Source of the DNA: an uncultured Rhizobiaceae group bacterium
Lineage (GTDB): Bacteria; Pseudomonadota; Alphaproteobacteria; Rhizobiales; Rhizobiaceae
Assembly (NCBI GenBank): GCA_938010435.1
Contig: CALLUS010000037.1
Coordinates: forward strand, 1-37,264
Reading direction: 5' to 3'
DNA length: 37,264 nt
This document shows positions 28,485 through 36,054 of this stretch, piece after piece (position 1 is the stretch's first letter; each line of letters begins with the position of its first letter). Below the pieces are notes generated by a model. It was not told the origin of the DNA and did no database searches. It saw nothing but the letters and a program-made list of their open reading frames with translations. The position numbers were made by a program, and so were the translations under genes.

Positions 28485-29057
28485 ATGAGCAAAAATTTGA
28501 CAGGCAAGACCCTATTGATGACGGGATTGTTGAGCGTTGGCGCCATGGCTGTTCAGAGCGATCAGGCCCATGCCTACGACATGGATTGCAAAGTCATCCT
28601 CTGTATTGCCGGAGGGTTTCCTGCAGGCTGCGCCGATGCTTATTCCTATATGGTCAAGCGCATTACACGCTTTCCAAAACCGCTCCCTCCCTTCGGCTTC
28701 TGTGCGATGTCAGACGGGTCTGAATACAATGCCCACAAAGTCGACTACAGCTATTTGGGCCAAGGACCGCAGGCCTATGACTGTCCTGAAGGTAAGCAAC
28801 TCTATTATCGACGCGAAGAAACAGAAAGCGGAGGCTGGGGCAACGAAGTCGCCTTCTGTTACACCCACAAAACAAGCCAGCAAGTCGGTTGGGGTCGAGA
28901 CCAAAATTGGCAAACGGTTTATCACGGTCAGTCATCTGCAACGCCGGTAAACTTCCAACTCAAGATCACAATTGAACCTGGCACCAAGCATGAGTTTCGC
29001 TCACCGCTCTTCCGGATTAACTGGTCCACTGGATATGTCTCACAGCGCAAAATCTAA
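28485..29057 (+). CDS. Exported cysteine-rich protein, TrbM-like
   Basis: A 190-aa protein with a clear signal peptide (about 1-30, ending QAHA). The mature N-terminus has CKVILCIAGGFPAGC and then PFGFC, a pattern reminiscent of TrbM/KikA-type conjugation proteins (C...LCLAG...C). The rest is rich in Tyr and Trp (YSYLGQGPQAYDC, ESGGWGNEVAFCY). AAAGGA lies about 8 bases before the ATG. The next gene starts within its stop (TAATG), so the cassette is translationally coupled. TrbM proteins are thought to act in the periplasm in mating-pair formation; the match is partial and no other tra or trb gene is in the window. Confidence 0.6.
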   Translation: MSKNLTGKTLLMTGLLSVGAMAVQSDQAHAYDMDCKVILCIAGGFPAGCADAYSYMVKRITRFPKPLPPFGFCAMSDGSEYNAHKVDYSYLGQGPQAYDCPEGKQLYYRREETESGGWGNEVAFCYTHKTSQQVGWGRDQNWQTVYHGQSSATPVNFQLKITIEPGTKHEFRSPLFRINWSTGYVSQRKI

Positions 29058-29404
29058 TGCGCATAGTGCTGGCAATCCTGCTTTTAGGATTTGGATCTTA
29101 CATTCAGGCAATGGCAGCCGAAGATGTGTTGCCGGGCAACCTCCCCGTTGGATTGGGTGCGTGTTACACACCGGCAGAAACTTATCCCTATAAGCTTGAG
29201 CGATCCGACCCGCTTTATCAGACTGCCCGAGAGGATCATCAACGCTACCTCGAAGAGATGGAAGATTACGTCAATTGTCTGGATCGTGAACGCAGCGAAG
29301 CACTCAACGAATTGCGTACCTCCTTTGATAGCTTCCTCAAAAACTTCGGTCGTGATGCTGTCCTGAAATACGCAGTCGAAAAAGAAGCTGAACGCCATCA
29401 ATGA
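29057..29404 (+). CDS. Small exported coiled-coil protein of unknown function
   Basis: A 115-aa protein with a signal peptide (about 1-21, cleavage near AMA-AED). The mature part begins with a Pro/Tyr-rich segment including one Cys, then is almost wholly helical and charged (EDHQRYLEEMEDYVNCLDRE and on), likely a coiled coil. It starts inside the upstream stop and its own stop overlaps the next start (ATGA). No family recognised. The tight coupling suggests stoichiometric production with the neighbouring exported proteins. Confidence 0.6.
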   Translation: MRIVLAILLLGFGSYIQAMAAEDVLPGNLPVGLGACYTPAETYPYKLERSDPLYQTAREDHQRYLEEMEDYVNCLDRERSEALNELRTSFDSFLKNFGRDAVLKYAVEKEAERHQ

Positions 29405-29850
29405 AACTGGCGGTGATGGTGATCATTCTGTTGAGCCTTTTTGCAGCCCAGCAAACCACATTTGCTTCCCTCGAAATACCAACCAAGTCTGGTCCTGCAG
29501 TCTACAATGTTGAAATCGCTGCAAATCCGCTCAAGCAAATACGCGGCCTCATGTACCGACCATCAATAACCGAGGGCCATGGCATGTTGTTTCTCTATAC
29601 TAAGGACCGCATTGCCTATTTTTGGATGAAAAACGTTTCCTTTTCTCTCGATATCATCTTCATCGATCGTTGCGCTCGAATTGATAAGATCCATCCTTCA
29701 GCAAAGCCGGGCGATCCCACTATTATCAGTTCAGGCAAACCTGTGCGCGCTGTTTTGGAAATTCCAGGTGGTGCGTCCAAACGCGCCCAAATGCGACCTG
29801 GAGCGCGTGTGAAGCTTAATGCTGAAAGCGCCATGTTTGATAATTGCTAG
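29401..29850 (+). CDS. Exported DUF192 protein
   Basis: A 149-aa protein. After a signal peptide (about 1-22) comes one DUF192 domain: EIAANPLKQIRGLMYRPSI, GHGMLFLY, YFWMKNVSFSLDIIFID, and a C-terminal VLEIPGGASKRAQMRPG segment. DUF192 proteins are small beta-barrels found in many bacteria and archaea; no activity is established. It is the fourth and last gene of the coupled cassette and converges with the SRAP gene, 27 bases apart. Confidence 0.85.
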   Translation: MKLAVMVIILLSLFAAQQTTFASLEIPTKSGPAVYNVEIAANPLKQIRGLMYRPSITEGHGMLFLYTKDRIAYFWMKNVSFSLDIIFIDRCARIDKIHPSAKPGDPTIISSGKPVRAVLEIPGGASKRAQMRPGARVKLNAESAMFDNC

Positions 29851-29877
29851 GCAGATTTGGCGTCTATTTGTAACAGT

Positions 29878-30540
29878 CTAATCAATTGGTGCGATTAACT
29901 CCGGTCCCTTCGCGTTATTCTTGTTCACAGTTGTACCAACCCGGTAGCCACTGAGTTCAGACCCCCGGTTGTCTTCTAAGATAGAGTGAGCCTCATCAAT
30001 ATCGATCTCTTTGTCCATCCATCTTTCCATAACTCCATGCTTTAAAATGACCGGCATTCTGTCATGGATATGCGCTATATTCTCGTGCGGTGTCGTGGTG
30101 ATGATGGCGCATGTATCAGTTTCAAAAACCTTGTGATGGTTCCAAATGCCGGCAAAGAAAAACGGTTCATTGTCTGGCAAATGTAAATTGTATGGCAGCT
30201 TTGCTTTCGGCTCTGGCTCAATCCATTCATAGTACGAACTGGCCGGTATCAGACAGCGCTTGTGTTGGAAAGCCAGCTTGAACATTCCATTGGTATGAAC
30301 AGTCTCGCTGCGAGCGTTGATCGGTTTACGTTTCTGATCTTTTGCCCAAAGCGGTGTGAAACCCCAGTTGGTGTCGATGACCTCAAAGCCATCATTGCCG
30401 CTGATGAGTGTACCAACAGTTTGACCCGGACACACATTATACCTTTGTGGGTCATTGCGGCCCTTTGCTGATGTCGGGATCAGATTGAGCGCTTCATAAT
30501 ATTCCGCCCAAGTATATTGAATCGTGAATCGTCCGCACAT
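29878..30540 (-). CDS. SRAP-family abasic-site processing protein (YedK/HMCES type)
   Basis: A 220-aa SRAP protein. The start MCGRFT places the catalytic Cys at residue 2 after Met removal; it forms a thiazolidine crosslink to abasic sites in single-stranded DNA. Further family motifs are TNWGFTPLW, INARSETV, RCLIPASSYYEW (active-site Glu) and IHDRMPVIL (active-site His). Length equals the E. coli YedK size. SRAP genes are common in the core genome but also in phages and plasmids. It is transcribed toward the cassette, and its 5' end faces the structured region before the DctP-DUF900 gene. Confidence 0.93.
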   Translation of the reverse strand: MCGRFTIQYTWAEYYEALNLIPTSAKGRNDPQRYNVCPGQTVGTLISGNDGFEVIDTNWGFTPLWAKDQKRKPINARSETVHTNGMFKLAFQHKRCLIPASSYYEWIEPEPKAKLPYNLHLPDNEPFFFAGIWNHHKVFETDTCAIITTTPHENIAHIHDRMPVILKHGVMERWMDKEIDIDEAHSILEDNRGSELSGYRVGTTVNKNNAKGPELIAPID

Positions 30541-30701
30541 GACTCAACCTTAGAGGTGCCCAGCTATCATTGCAAAACGGTTGATTGAAATGGCTGATAC
30601 TCGTGAATTATTCCAATTCTTGCTCAACAACCCTGTGATTGACTGGTAGACTTCTCACTTACTGCGAGTAATACTTTTTGTCGGTAATCAAGAAGGGCGC
30701 A

Positions 30702-30812
30702 TCCGCATATTTGCGGACCAGGCTCTTCTCGTCGGGAGTCTCCCTCCTCACAAAGCCCGCAAGCGGTCTTTGCCCATAAAGGGAGACGATCCTTTGCGCA
30801 GGGGAAATTGAA
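30702..30812 (+). promoter_or_regulatory. Structured 5' leader of the DctP-DUF900 gene
   Basis: First hairpin: TCCGCA (30702-30707) with TGCGGA (30712-30717), four-base loop. Then a nested structure: GTCTCCCT (30738-30745) pairs with AGGGAGAC (30780-30787). Inside it CAAAG (30751-30755) pairs with CTTTG (30768-30772), and inside that CCGC with GCGG (30757-30766). Then AGGGGAAA precedes the TTG start. The stem set is too regular to be chance in my judgement and could be a cis-regulatory RNA. Folding was by eye. Confidence 0.55.
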
Positions 30813-32783
30813 TTGAACGGACCAATCAAAATTCTGATCTCAGCATTCTTGTTGCTGATTTGGGTCTCACCCGGTCAGGCAGATACCTACAAAATTGCAA
30901 CAACAGGAGATCGCGCAACCACTGTCATCGGAACCTTTCAATCGATCCTTTCAAGCCGCAATTCAAATGTGGACCTGCAAAACCTTTCTGGCATTGGCAG
31001 GGCAAATGAGCTGATCAGTCTACTGGAACAAGGTCACATCGATGTCGCAGTTGTACCATTCCAATTTGTTCCCGAACTCAGGAATTCGCCTTTTCTAATG
31101 CCATTCCTTGCCGAAGATGCTCTGAAATTCAGGCAGACACTCGACTCAGAAGTCGGGGCCATCGAAAAATCAGATGTTGCCCGCGAGGGGTTCCGTGTAC
31201 TTGAATTCTGGCATACCGCTTCCACCATCCTAAGCTCGAGATCTCCAATTCGAAATGCAATGGACCTGAGGGGGCTCAAAATTCGCCAAACCGCAGGCCT
31301 CGCCGGACAGACCCTTGAAGCCCTTGGCGCAACTCCTGTTCCAACCGCATTCGCTGAAGCGTTTTCATCATTTGAAACAGGCAATATCGATTCATTGCCC
31401 ATTCCCTTCAATGACCAGTCTATCTCTTTGGGCTACACATCCATCGCCAATCAATTTGTCGACAGGCAGTATCAACCGGAACTCTATGCCGTCTTGATCA
31501 CCAAGGATAAATGGGCAAGCATCCCTTATGAAGATCAACATCATCTTGCAGATGCGGCGACCGCCGTCGCTGAAGGTCTGGTGATACCGCTTCAGCAAGA
31601 GACTGAATCGTTTCGTAAAAGCCAAATTCAACAAGGTGCCGTTTTCACTGCATGGAACGATGAAACAGTCAACCAGGTTCAAATTGCCAGCTTGGAAGGC
31701 TTTTCGCCAGATGCAATCGAAGACCGCAATCTGGCGATACTGGCCTATGCCAACGCTGCAGCTGTTCCCGACCCGACCGTAGAGAACAGTGAGACCCTGC
31801 CAGAAGCAAAGGTAGAATTACTCTTCGCAACCGATCGTCAAACAGCAAATCTCAGCCATCCCGAAACTGCTTTCTCATCAATCGAACGCATCCAGGGACA
31901 CAGTTTCGGTTCGGCAACCGTGCACCTCAGCAACAAGCGAAAATACGGAAGCGACCTCGAAGATGTATCAAAGATCACGAAGCTGAACATTCTAGAAGAA
32001 AGCAATTTTTGGAAGAAACTGGATGAATCGCAGAATCGCGATGTCGTGGTCTTCATCCATGGATACAACAATTCCTTTGCAGACAGTATGCGGCGCGGGG
32101 CAACCATTAAGCAGGATATCGCCTCAACTGCGATCGTCATCAGCTATACATGGCCAAGCGATGGAGAGCTTCTAAGCTACGGTTACGATGAATCATCAAC
32201 CGACACAGCCCTGCAAAATTTTGAAAGCTTCATGGACAAGATAACGAAATCTGTGCCCACCAACCGCATCAACATCATCGCTCACTCCATGGGAAGCCGT
32301 TTGCTCACCAAATACCTCGCCGGTCTGCCGGATCGGGGTTTTAGACCAGCCACCCACACATTCAAAAATATCATCTTTGCAGCAGCCGATATCTCGCAGA
32401 TATTCTTCAAGCAAAAAGAAGAAACACCGCGCGATCCCCGTTTCCCCCTCTCTGCATTCGCAGCAAACCTGACGACATATGCCTCAAAGCACGACCGCCC
32501 TTTGAAGCTCTCACAAAAACTTCACGGTAAGCGCATATTGGGACTGGCCGATCAATCAACTCTTTATTTGGAACCCGATATAACAGCCGTGGACGCGTCA
32601 AAAATTGATCCGGCACGCTTTGTACAAACCTTCACATTCGCCACGCGCCATTCATACGTTTTTGACAAGCGTGCCGGCGTCAGGGAGCTGTCCCTCTTGC
32701 TTACGGGAACTGACCCTGGAGATCGGCCAGGAATGAATAAGTTGTCGAGGAACGGCCTCGACTTCTGGGCGCTGTCGCCATGA
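30813..32783 (+). CDS. Exported fusion of a TRAP DctP-type binding domain and a DUF900 alpha/beta hydrolase
   Basis: A 656-aa protein. Residues 1-23 are a signal peptide. About 24-320 are a DctP-like TRAP solute-binding domain (EFWHTASTILSS, DLRGLKIRQTAG with the ligand-contacting Arg, FAEAFSSFETGNIDS). About 340-640 form a DUF900 hydrolase: FIHGYNNSF near 413-421, nucleophile AHSMGSR near 489, a candidate Asp in AAADIS and a candidate His in TRHSYVFD. The start must be TTG 30813: no other start lies nearby and AGGGGAAA stands about 6 bases before it. No TRAP membrane subunits are near, so the binding domain may serve as a sensor or a substrate holder for the hydrolase. I know of no characterised protein with this build. 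Confidence 0.85.
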   Translation: MNGPIKILISAFLLLIWVSPGQADTYKIATTGDRATTVIGTFQSILSSRNSNVDLQNLSGIGRANELISLLEQGHIDVAVVPFQFVPELRNSPFLMPFLAEDALKFRQTLDSEVGAIEKSDVAREGFRVLEFWHTASTILSSRSPIRNAMDLRGLKIRQTAGLAGQTLEALGATPVPTAFAEAFSSFETGNIDSLPIPFNDQSISLGYTSIANQFVDRQYQPELYAVLITKDKWASIPYEDQHHLADAATAVAEGLVIPLQQETESFRKSQIQQGAVFTAWNDETVNQVQIASLEGFSPDAIEDRNLAILAYANAAAVPDPTVENSETLPEAKVELLFATDRQTANLSHPETAFSSIERIQGHSFGSATVHLSNKRKYGSDLEDVSKITKLNILEESNFWKKLDESQNRDVVVFIHGYNNSFADSMRRGATIKQDIASTAIVISYTWPSDGELLSYGYDESSTDTALQNFESFMDKITKSVPTNRINIIAHSMGSRLLTKYLAGLPDRGFRPATHTFKNIIFAAADISQIFFKQKEETPRDPRFPLSAFAANLTTYASKHDRPLKLSQKLHGKRILGLADQSTLYLEPDITAVDASKIDPARFVQTFTFATRHSYVFDKRAGVRELSLLLTGTDPGDRPGMNKLSRNGLDFWALSP

Positions 32784-32817
32784 GAGATCCCATTCAACAG
32801 CTTCGAGAGTAAGAGGG

Positions 32818-32896
32818 AGGAACGCCCGGGGTAACCGGGCTTGAAAGGGAAGAGAGAGTTTTCCCGGGCCCGGGGATTGCCAAAGGAGCAAGAACC
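32818..32896 (+). promoter_or_regulatory. Structured GC-rich leader of the ParB-like gene
   Basis: GCCCGG (32824-32829) pairs with CCGGGC (32835-32840) over a five-base loop. GGGAA (32847-32851) pairs with TTCCC (32861-32865) around GAGAGAG, and the self-complementary CCCGGGCCCGGG follows at 32863-32874. CAAAGGAGC precedes the ATG. GC content is well above the coding flanks. Similar leaders precede the neighbouring genes. Confidence 0.5.
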
Positions 32897-35020
32897 ATGG
32901 CTACCAAAAAACCAGCAACCAAAGCGAAAGCATCGGGACGCACAAACTCTGCAAAATCGCCCAAAGCGTCAAAGGCAACCAATGCGCCTGGGGTCACTGA
33001 TATTCAAATGATCCCGCTCAATCAGCTCGCGATCAGCCCAAAGAATGTCAGAAAGGTCAAACCCACTGAAGCCGAAGATGCCGAACTGCTCGCATCAATC
33101 CGCGAACAAGGCATCAAACAAAACCTGGTCGCATATCTTGGAGCAGATGGCACCCACTATGTCGATGCCGGCGGACGACGCTTAAAAGCCCTACAGATCC
33201 TCGCAAAGGAAGGTGCGATCAAAAAGGACATGGCAATACCATGTTTGGTCGAACCGGAATCTGAAGCAACCGTCACCTCAACCACAGAAAACCTGCAACG
33301 CGCAGCCATGCATCCAGCCGACCAGTTCAACGCCTTTGCAACCATGATCGACGAAGGGCGATCCGAGACTGACATCGCCCGCAAATTCGGTGTCACCGAA
33401 GACCTTGTTCGGCGCCGGTTGAAGCTCGCCCGCGTTGCCCCAGAGATCTTCGAAGCCTTCCGCGAGGGTGACATCAATCTTGAATGCATCATGGCCTTCA
33501 CTTTGACCGATCATCACGATCGTCAAATGACGGTCTGGAACAGCGTCAAAGACAGCCACAGCGTCTACCCGCATTCGATCAAACGAATGCTGACAGAAAC
33601 CTCTTATTCAGCCGGTTCCAAGCTTGGCAAATTCGTTGGTATTGAAGCCTATGAAGCAGCTGGCGGCGTGGTCATGAGCGATCTGTTTTCAGAGCGCGAT
33701 ACGACCTATTTCGAAAACCCCGAACTGGTCGAGCGTCTTGCCGTTGAACGGCTCAATGAAGAAGCAACGGCCTATGTTGGGGCATGGAAATGGATCGATG
33801 TCCATCTGGAGCTCGATGGCAGCGCCCTGCGATCTTTCGGTCAGGTTCATGCACAGGAACTTCCCGAAGATCATGCGCTGCTAAAGGAGCAGGAAAAGCT
33901 CAACACCCGTGAAGCAGAACTTGCCACTATCGGTGATGAGCGTGATCTGACGGATGAGGAATCGCAAGAATATGAGGCAATTGAATCCCGCCTTTATGAA
34001 ATGGATGATGAGATTGATGCCGCAAAGCCCTTCCTGGAAGATGACCGGGCCATCGCAGGTGTCGTCCTCACCATAGGCTGGCAGGGTGAATTGGAAGTCA
34101 CAAAGGGCTTAGTTCGTCCTGAAGATATTCCAGCACCTGATCCGGACGCAGGTTCTGGCGACGATGACGAACGGGTCTCATCACCCACATCCTCAACACC
34201 AGCACCGGTAGCAGATCCGGCGGCCGTCCTGCGCAGGGCAGATGGCATAACAGCAGGTCTTGCTGACGATTTGCGGACAACACGCCATCATATCCTCAGA
34301 GCGCATCTCTCAGGAGACTATGATGTCGCATTCGACGTCATGCTCTACACCATGTGTCAGCAGATCCTGGCCAGCAACCACTATCATTCGGATCAGGCAC
34401 TCGACTTCTCTTTGCGCCAATATTACGCAAACAATCGCGAGAAGCTGGTTGTCGACAGCGTGGCGGACAAAATGCTGGAAGCCATGCAAGCGACCTTGCG
34501 TCTAGAGTGGCTGGAACTCGATCAACCCGAAGACTTCCGTGCCATGTCTGCATTGTCCGTCGACGACAAGCAGGCCCTCTTTGCCTTTGCTACAGCCATT
34601 GGCCTGAAGGCCCAGATGGCAACAGATAATCGTCCAAATCCAGTCATCGAAGAATTAGGAGCTCGGATGGATGTGGATGTTGCAGCCTGCTGGCGCCCAA
34701 CCGCGGCCAATTATTGGGGCACAGTCACCAAGGCGCATATTGCTTCCGTCGCAAAGGACATCATTGGCGGTGACTTCGCCGATGAACGCTCCTCTGAAAA
34801 GAAAGGCGAAGCAGCAGCGGCCATGGAATTGGCCTTTGCTGAACAAGCGGTGGAAGCGGCAGGGCTTGATAAGGCAACAGCTGCCAAAACCGCCCGTTGG
34901 TTGCCGAAAGGCATGGAGTTCGAAGAAGCCAACTTTGTCGACGAGCTGATCGATGAAGAAGATGGTTCTGCTGATGGAGACGAGGATCTTCGAGCCTTCC
35001 TGAACGAAGACGCTGCATAA
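32897..35020 (+). CDS. Large ParB/RepB/Spo0J-like protein
   Basis: A 707-aa protein. Residues 1-35 are Lys/Ala/Ser-rich. About 36-130 are the ParB N-terminal domain (IPLNQLAISPKNVRK, then VDAGGRRLKALQIL, the box II segment), then TENLQRAAMHPADQF and a helix-turn-helix region (SETDIARKFGVTEDLVRRRLK). A long C-terminal part has an acidic helix-rich section (from about 340), a Ser/Pro/Asp linker near 415-440 and an acidic tail. This is about twice the size of chromosomal ParB, but such long forms are common on alphaproteobacterial plasmids and islands. No parA is present, so a regulatory or nuclease-like role is as likely as partition. The ribosome site is AAAGGAG. Confidence 0.88.
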   Translation: MATKKPATKAKASGRTNSAKSPKASKATNAPGVTDIQMIPLNQLAISPKNVRKVKPTEAEDAELLASIREQGIKQNLVAYLGADGTHYVDAGGRRLKALQILAKEGAIKKDMAIPCLVEPESEATVTSTTENLQRAAMHPADQFNAFATMIDEGRSETDIARKFGVTEDLVRRRLKLARVAPEIFEAFREGDINLECIMAFTLTDHHDRQMTVWNSVKDSHSVYPHSIKRMLTETSYSAGSKLGKFVGIEAYEAAGGVVMSDLFSERDTTYFENPELVERLAVERLNEEATAYVGAWKWIDVHLELDGSALRSFGQVHAQELPEDHALLKEQEKLNTREAELATIGDERDLTDEESQEYEAIESRLYEMDDEIDAAKPFLEDDRAIAGVVLTIGWQGELEVTKGLVRPEDIPAPDPDAGSGDDDERVSSPTSSTPAPVADPAAVLRRADGITAGLADDLRTTRHHILRAHLSGDYDVAFDVMLYTMCQQILASNHYHSDQALDFSLRQYYANNREKLVVDSVADKMLEAMQATLRLEWLELDQPEDFRAMSALSVDDKQALFAFATAIGLKAQMATDNRPNPVIEELGARMDVDVAACWRPTAANYWGTVTKAHIASVAKDIIGGDFADERSSEKKGEAAAAMELAFAEQAVEAAGLDKATAAKTARWLPKGMEFEEANFVDELIDEEDGSADGDEDLRAFLNEDAA

Positions 35021-35050
35021 GCGTACAAGCTGGTCGTTGCTCAGCTGGAT

Positions 35051-35149
35051 CGCTCTCAAGCCCATCTTGGGTAAGAGAGCGGTCCTTCTCCCCTGACGGG
35101 TCAAACAGGATCGAACGGCTCGATCCACCCGGTCAAGGAGAACAGATAA
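35051..35149 (+). promoter_or_regulatory. Structured leader of the DUF3768 gene (copy 1 of a shared architecture)
   Basis: Hairpin one: CGCTCTC (35051-35057) with GAGAGCG (35075-35081) and inner CCCA/TGGG. Then CTGACGGGT (35093-35101), hairpin two GGATCGA/TCGATCC (35108-35114, 35120-35126), and AAGGAGAACAGA (35135-35146) just before the ATG. The same order and the same flanking words occur before the gene at 35649, with a different hairpin sequence. Confidence 0.6.
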
Positions 35150-35539
35150 ATGCAAGCGCAAGCAATCGAACATGAACTCTTACCCGTAGAACAATCGCGT
35201 CTGATCGCAGAACAAAATGATAGGTTCCGGCAATCGATCGGCATCATTCCAGGTGATGCCGATGCGCTCGAGGGCACTGTCGTCATGACAAAATCAATCT
35301 CGGAAATGCCGGCCGAGTTTCGGTTTGCCCTCTTGGAAAAGGTCACTGCATTCGGTGATTTCACCGCTGACGCAGACCCCCATGGTTGGCACGAAATGGG
35401 TGTCATCGAAATCGATGAGACCACCATCTGGTTCAAAATCGACCTCTATGACGTCGACTATCAAATGGGATCGCCGGTTCCCGAAGATCAAGAACGCACA
35501 CGCCGCGTTCTGACCCTGCTTCGACCCGAAGAATATTGA
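35150..35539 (+). CDS. DUF3768 protein
   Basis: A 129-aa soluble acidic protein. The pattern EQNDRFRQSI at the start, KVTAFGDFTADADPHGWHEMG in two adjoining blocks in the middle, then IWFKIDLYDVDYQMGSP and RRVLTLLRPEEY at the end fits DUF3768, a family of small proteins seen mainly on alphaproteobacterial plasmids and islands; the function is unknown. AAGGAG lies about 9 bases before the ATG. It is flanked by two related structured leaders. Confidence 0.8.
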   Translation: MQAQAIEHELLPVEQSRLIAEQNDRFRQSIGIIPGDADALEGTVVMTKSISEMPAEFRFALLEKVTAFGDFTADADPHGWHEMGVIEIDETTIWFKIDLYDVDYQMGSPVPEDQERTRRVLTLLRPEEY

Positions 35540-35559
35540 TCACATTCTTGGCTGATGGT

Positions 35560-35648
35560 GGGCCGCCCTCTGTTAGAGGACGGCCCTTTCCCTCTGACGG
35601 GTTGGTACGGCCGGGCGCATCCGGTCGGCCCGTTAAGGAGAACAGAAA
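35560..35648 (+). promoter_or_regulatory. Structured leader of the 107-aa gene (copy 2 of the shared architecture)
   Basis: Hairpin one: GGGCCG (35560-35565) with CGGCCC (35581-35586) and inner CCTC/GAGG, then TTTCCCT. Then CTGACGGGT (35594-35602), an inverted-repeat segment including CCGG/CCGG around GCGCAT (35611-35624) and ACGGG/CCCGT (35597-35601, 35629-35633), and AAGGAGAACAGA (35635-35646). The distance from CTGACGGGT to AAGGAG is 41 bases, against 42 in copy 1. Confidence 0.6.
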
Positions 35649-35972
35649 ATGGCTAAACCAGTCGACTACAAAATTACACTTCATCCCGCCTTCAAAGATG
35701 GCGGATTTGTCACCACCACCTTCGATATTTTCGGCGGCACCTATCCCGAAAAATCCATCACAGCCGCGGGCATGGATGATCTGATTGATCAGGTAACCCA
35801 CTTTGCCATGGAACATGGCGAGAGCTGCAGTGCCTATGTGAAATGTCTCGCACCGCGCAAACCACCCGGCTTCAAAAAGGCGACCGAAAACCTCTATTTC
35901 AACCTGGTCAACAAAGAGGAATTCGAAGCTGCCAAGGCTGCAGCTGAAGCGGAGCAGACTGAAATCGCGTAA
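35649..35972 (+). CDS. Small protein of unknown function
   Basis: A 107-aa soluble protein. The first 35 residues look like a beta-rich domain (DYKITLHPAFKDGGFVTTTF) and the C-terminal third is a charged helix (EFEAAKAAAEAEQTE). No family recognised. The ribosome site AAGGAG is 9 bases before the ATG and belongs to the shared leader. It ends 36 bases before a good terminator. It lies in the ParB-like/DUF3768 block, where small accessory proteins are common. Confidence 0.65.
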   Translation: MAKPVDYKITLHPAFKDGGFVTTTFDIFGGTYPEKSITAAGMDDLIDQVTHFAMEHGESCSAYVKCLAPRKPPGFKKATENLYFNLVNKEEFEAAKAAAEAEQTEIA

Positions 35973-36008
35973 TCCCTCCAGTCAATTTCCGCTTCACAAA
36001 TCTCACAA

Positions 36009-36034
36009 GGCTCGCCACTCCGGCGGGCCTTTTT
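36009..36034 (+). terminator. Rho-independent terminator after the 107-aa gene
   Basis: GGCTCGCC (36009-36016) pairs with GGCGGGCC (36022-36029) over eight positions including one G-T, five-base loop, directly followed by TTTTT (36030-36034). It separates this gene from the one starting at 36055. Confidence 0.8.
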
Positions 36035-36054
36035 CACATCGAAAGGATGAACTC

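Noticed and set aside
28485-29057. Evidence for a complete conjugation system
   Set aside because: Only one TrbM-like protein with a partial motif match was found; there is no relaxase, coupling protein or VirB/Trb ATPase in the window.
32897-35020. Chromosome or plasmid partition locus (parAB with parS)
   Set aside because: No parA is adjacent and the protein is the long plasmid or island form. A partition role cannot be claimed from this window.
34655-35173. 172-aa minus-strand ORF opposite the end of the ParB-like gene
   Set aside because: It mirrors an acidic, GC-rich coding region; composition and lack of a ribosome site point to a shadow ORF.
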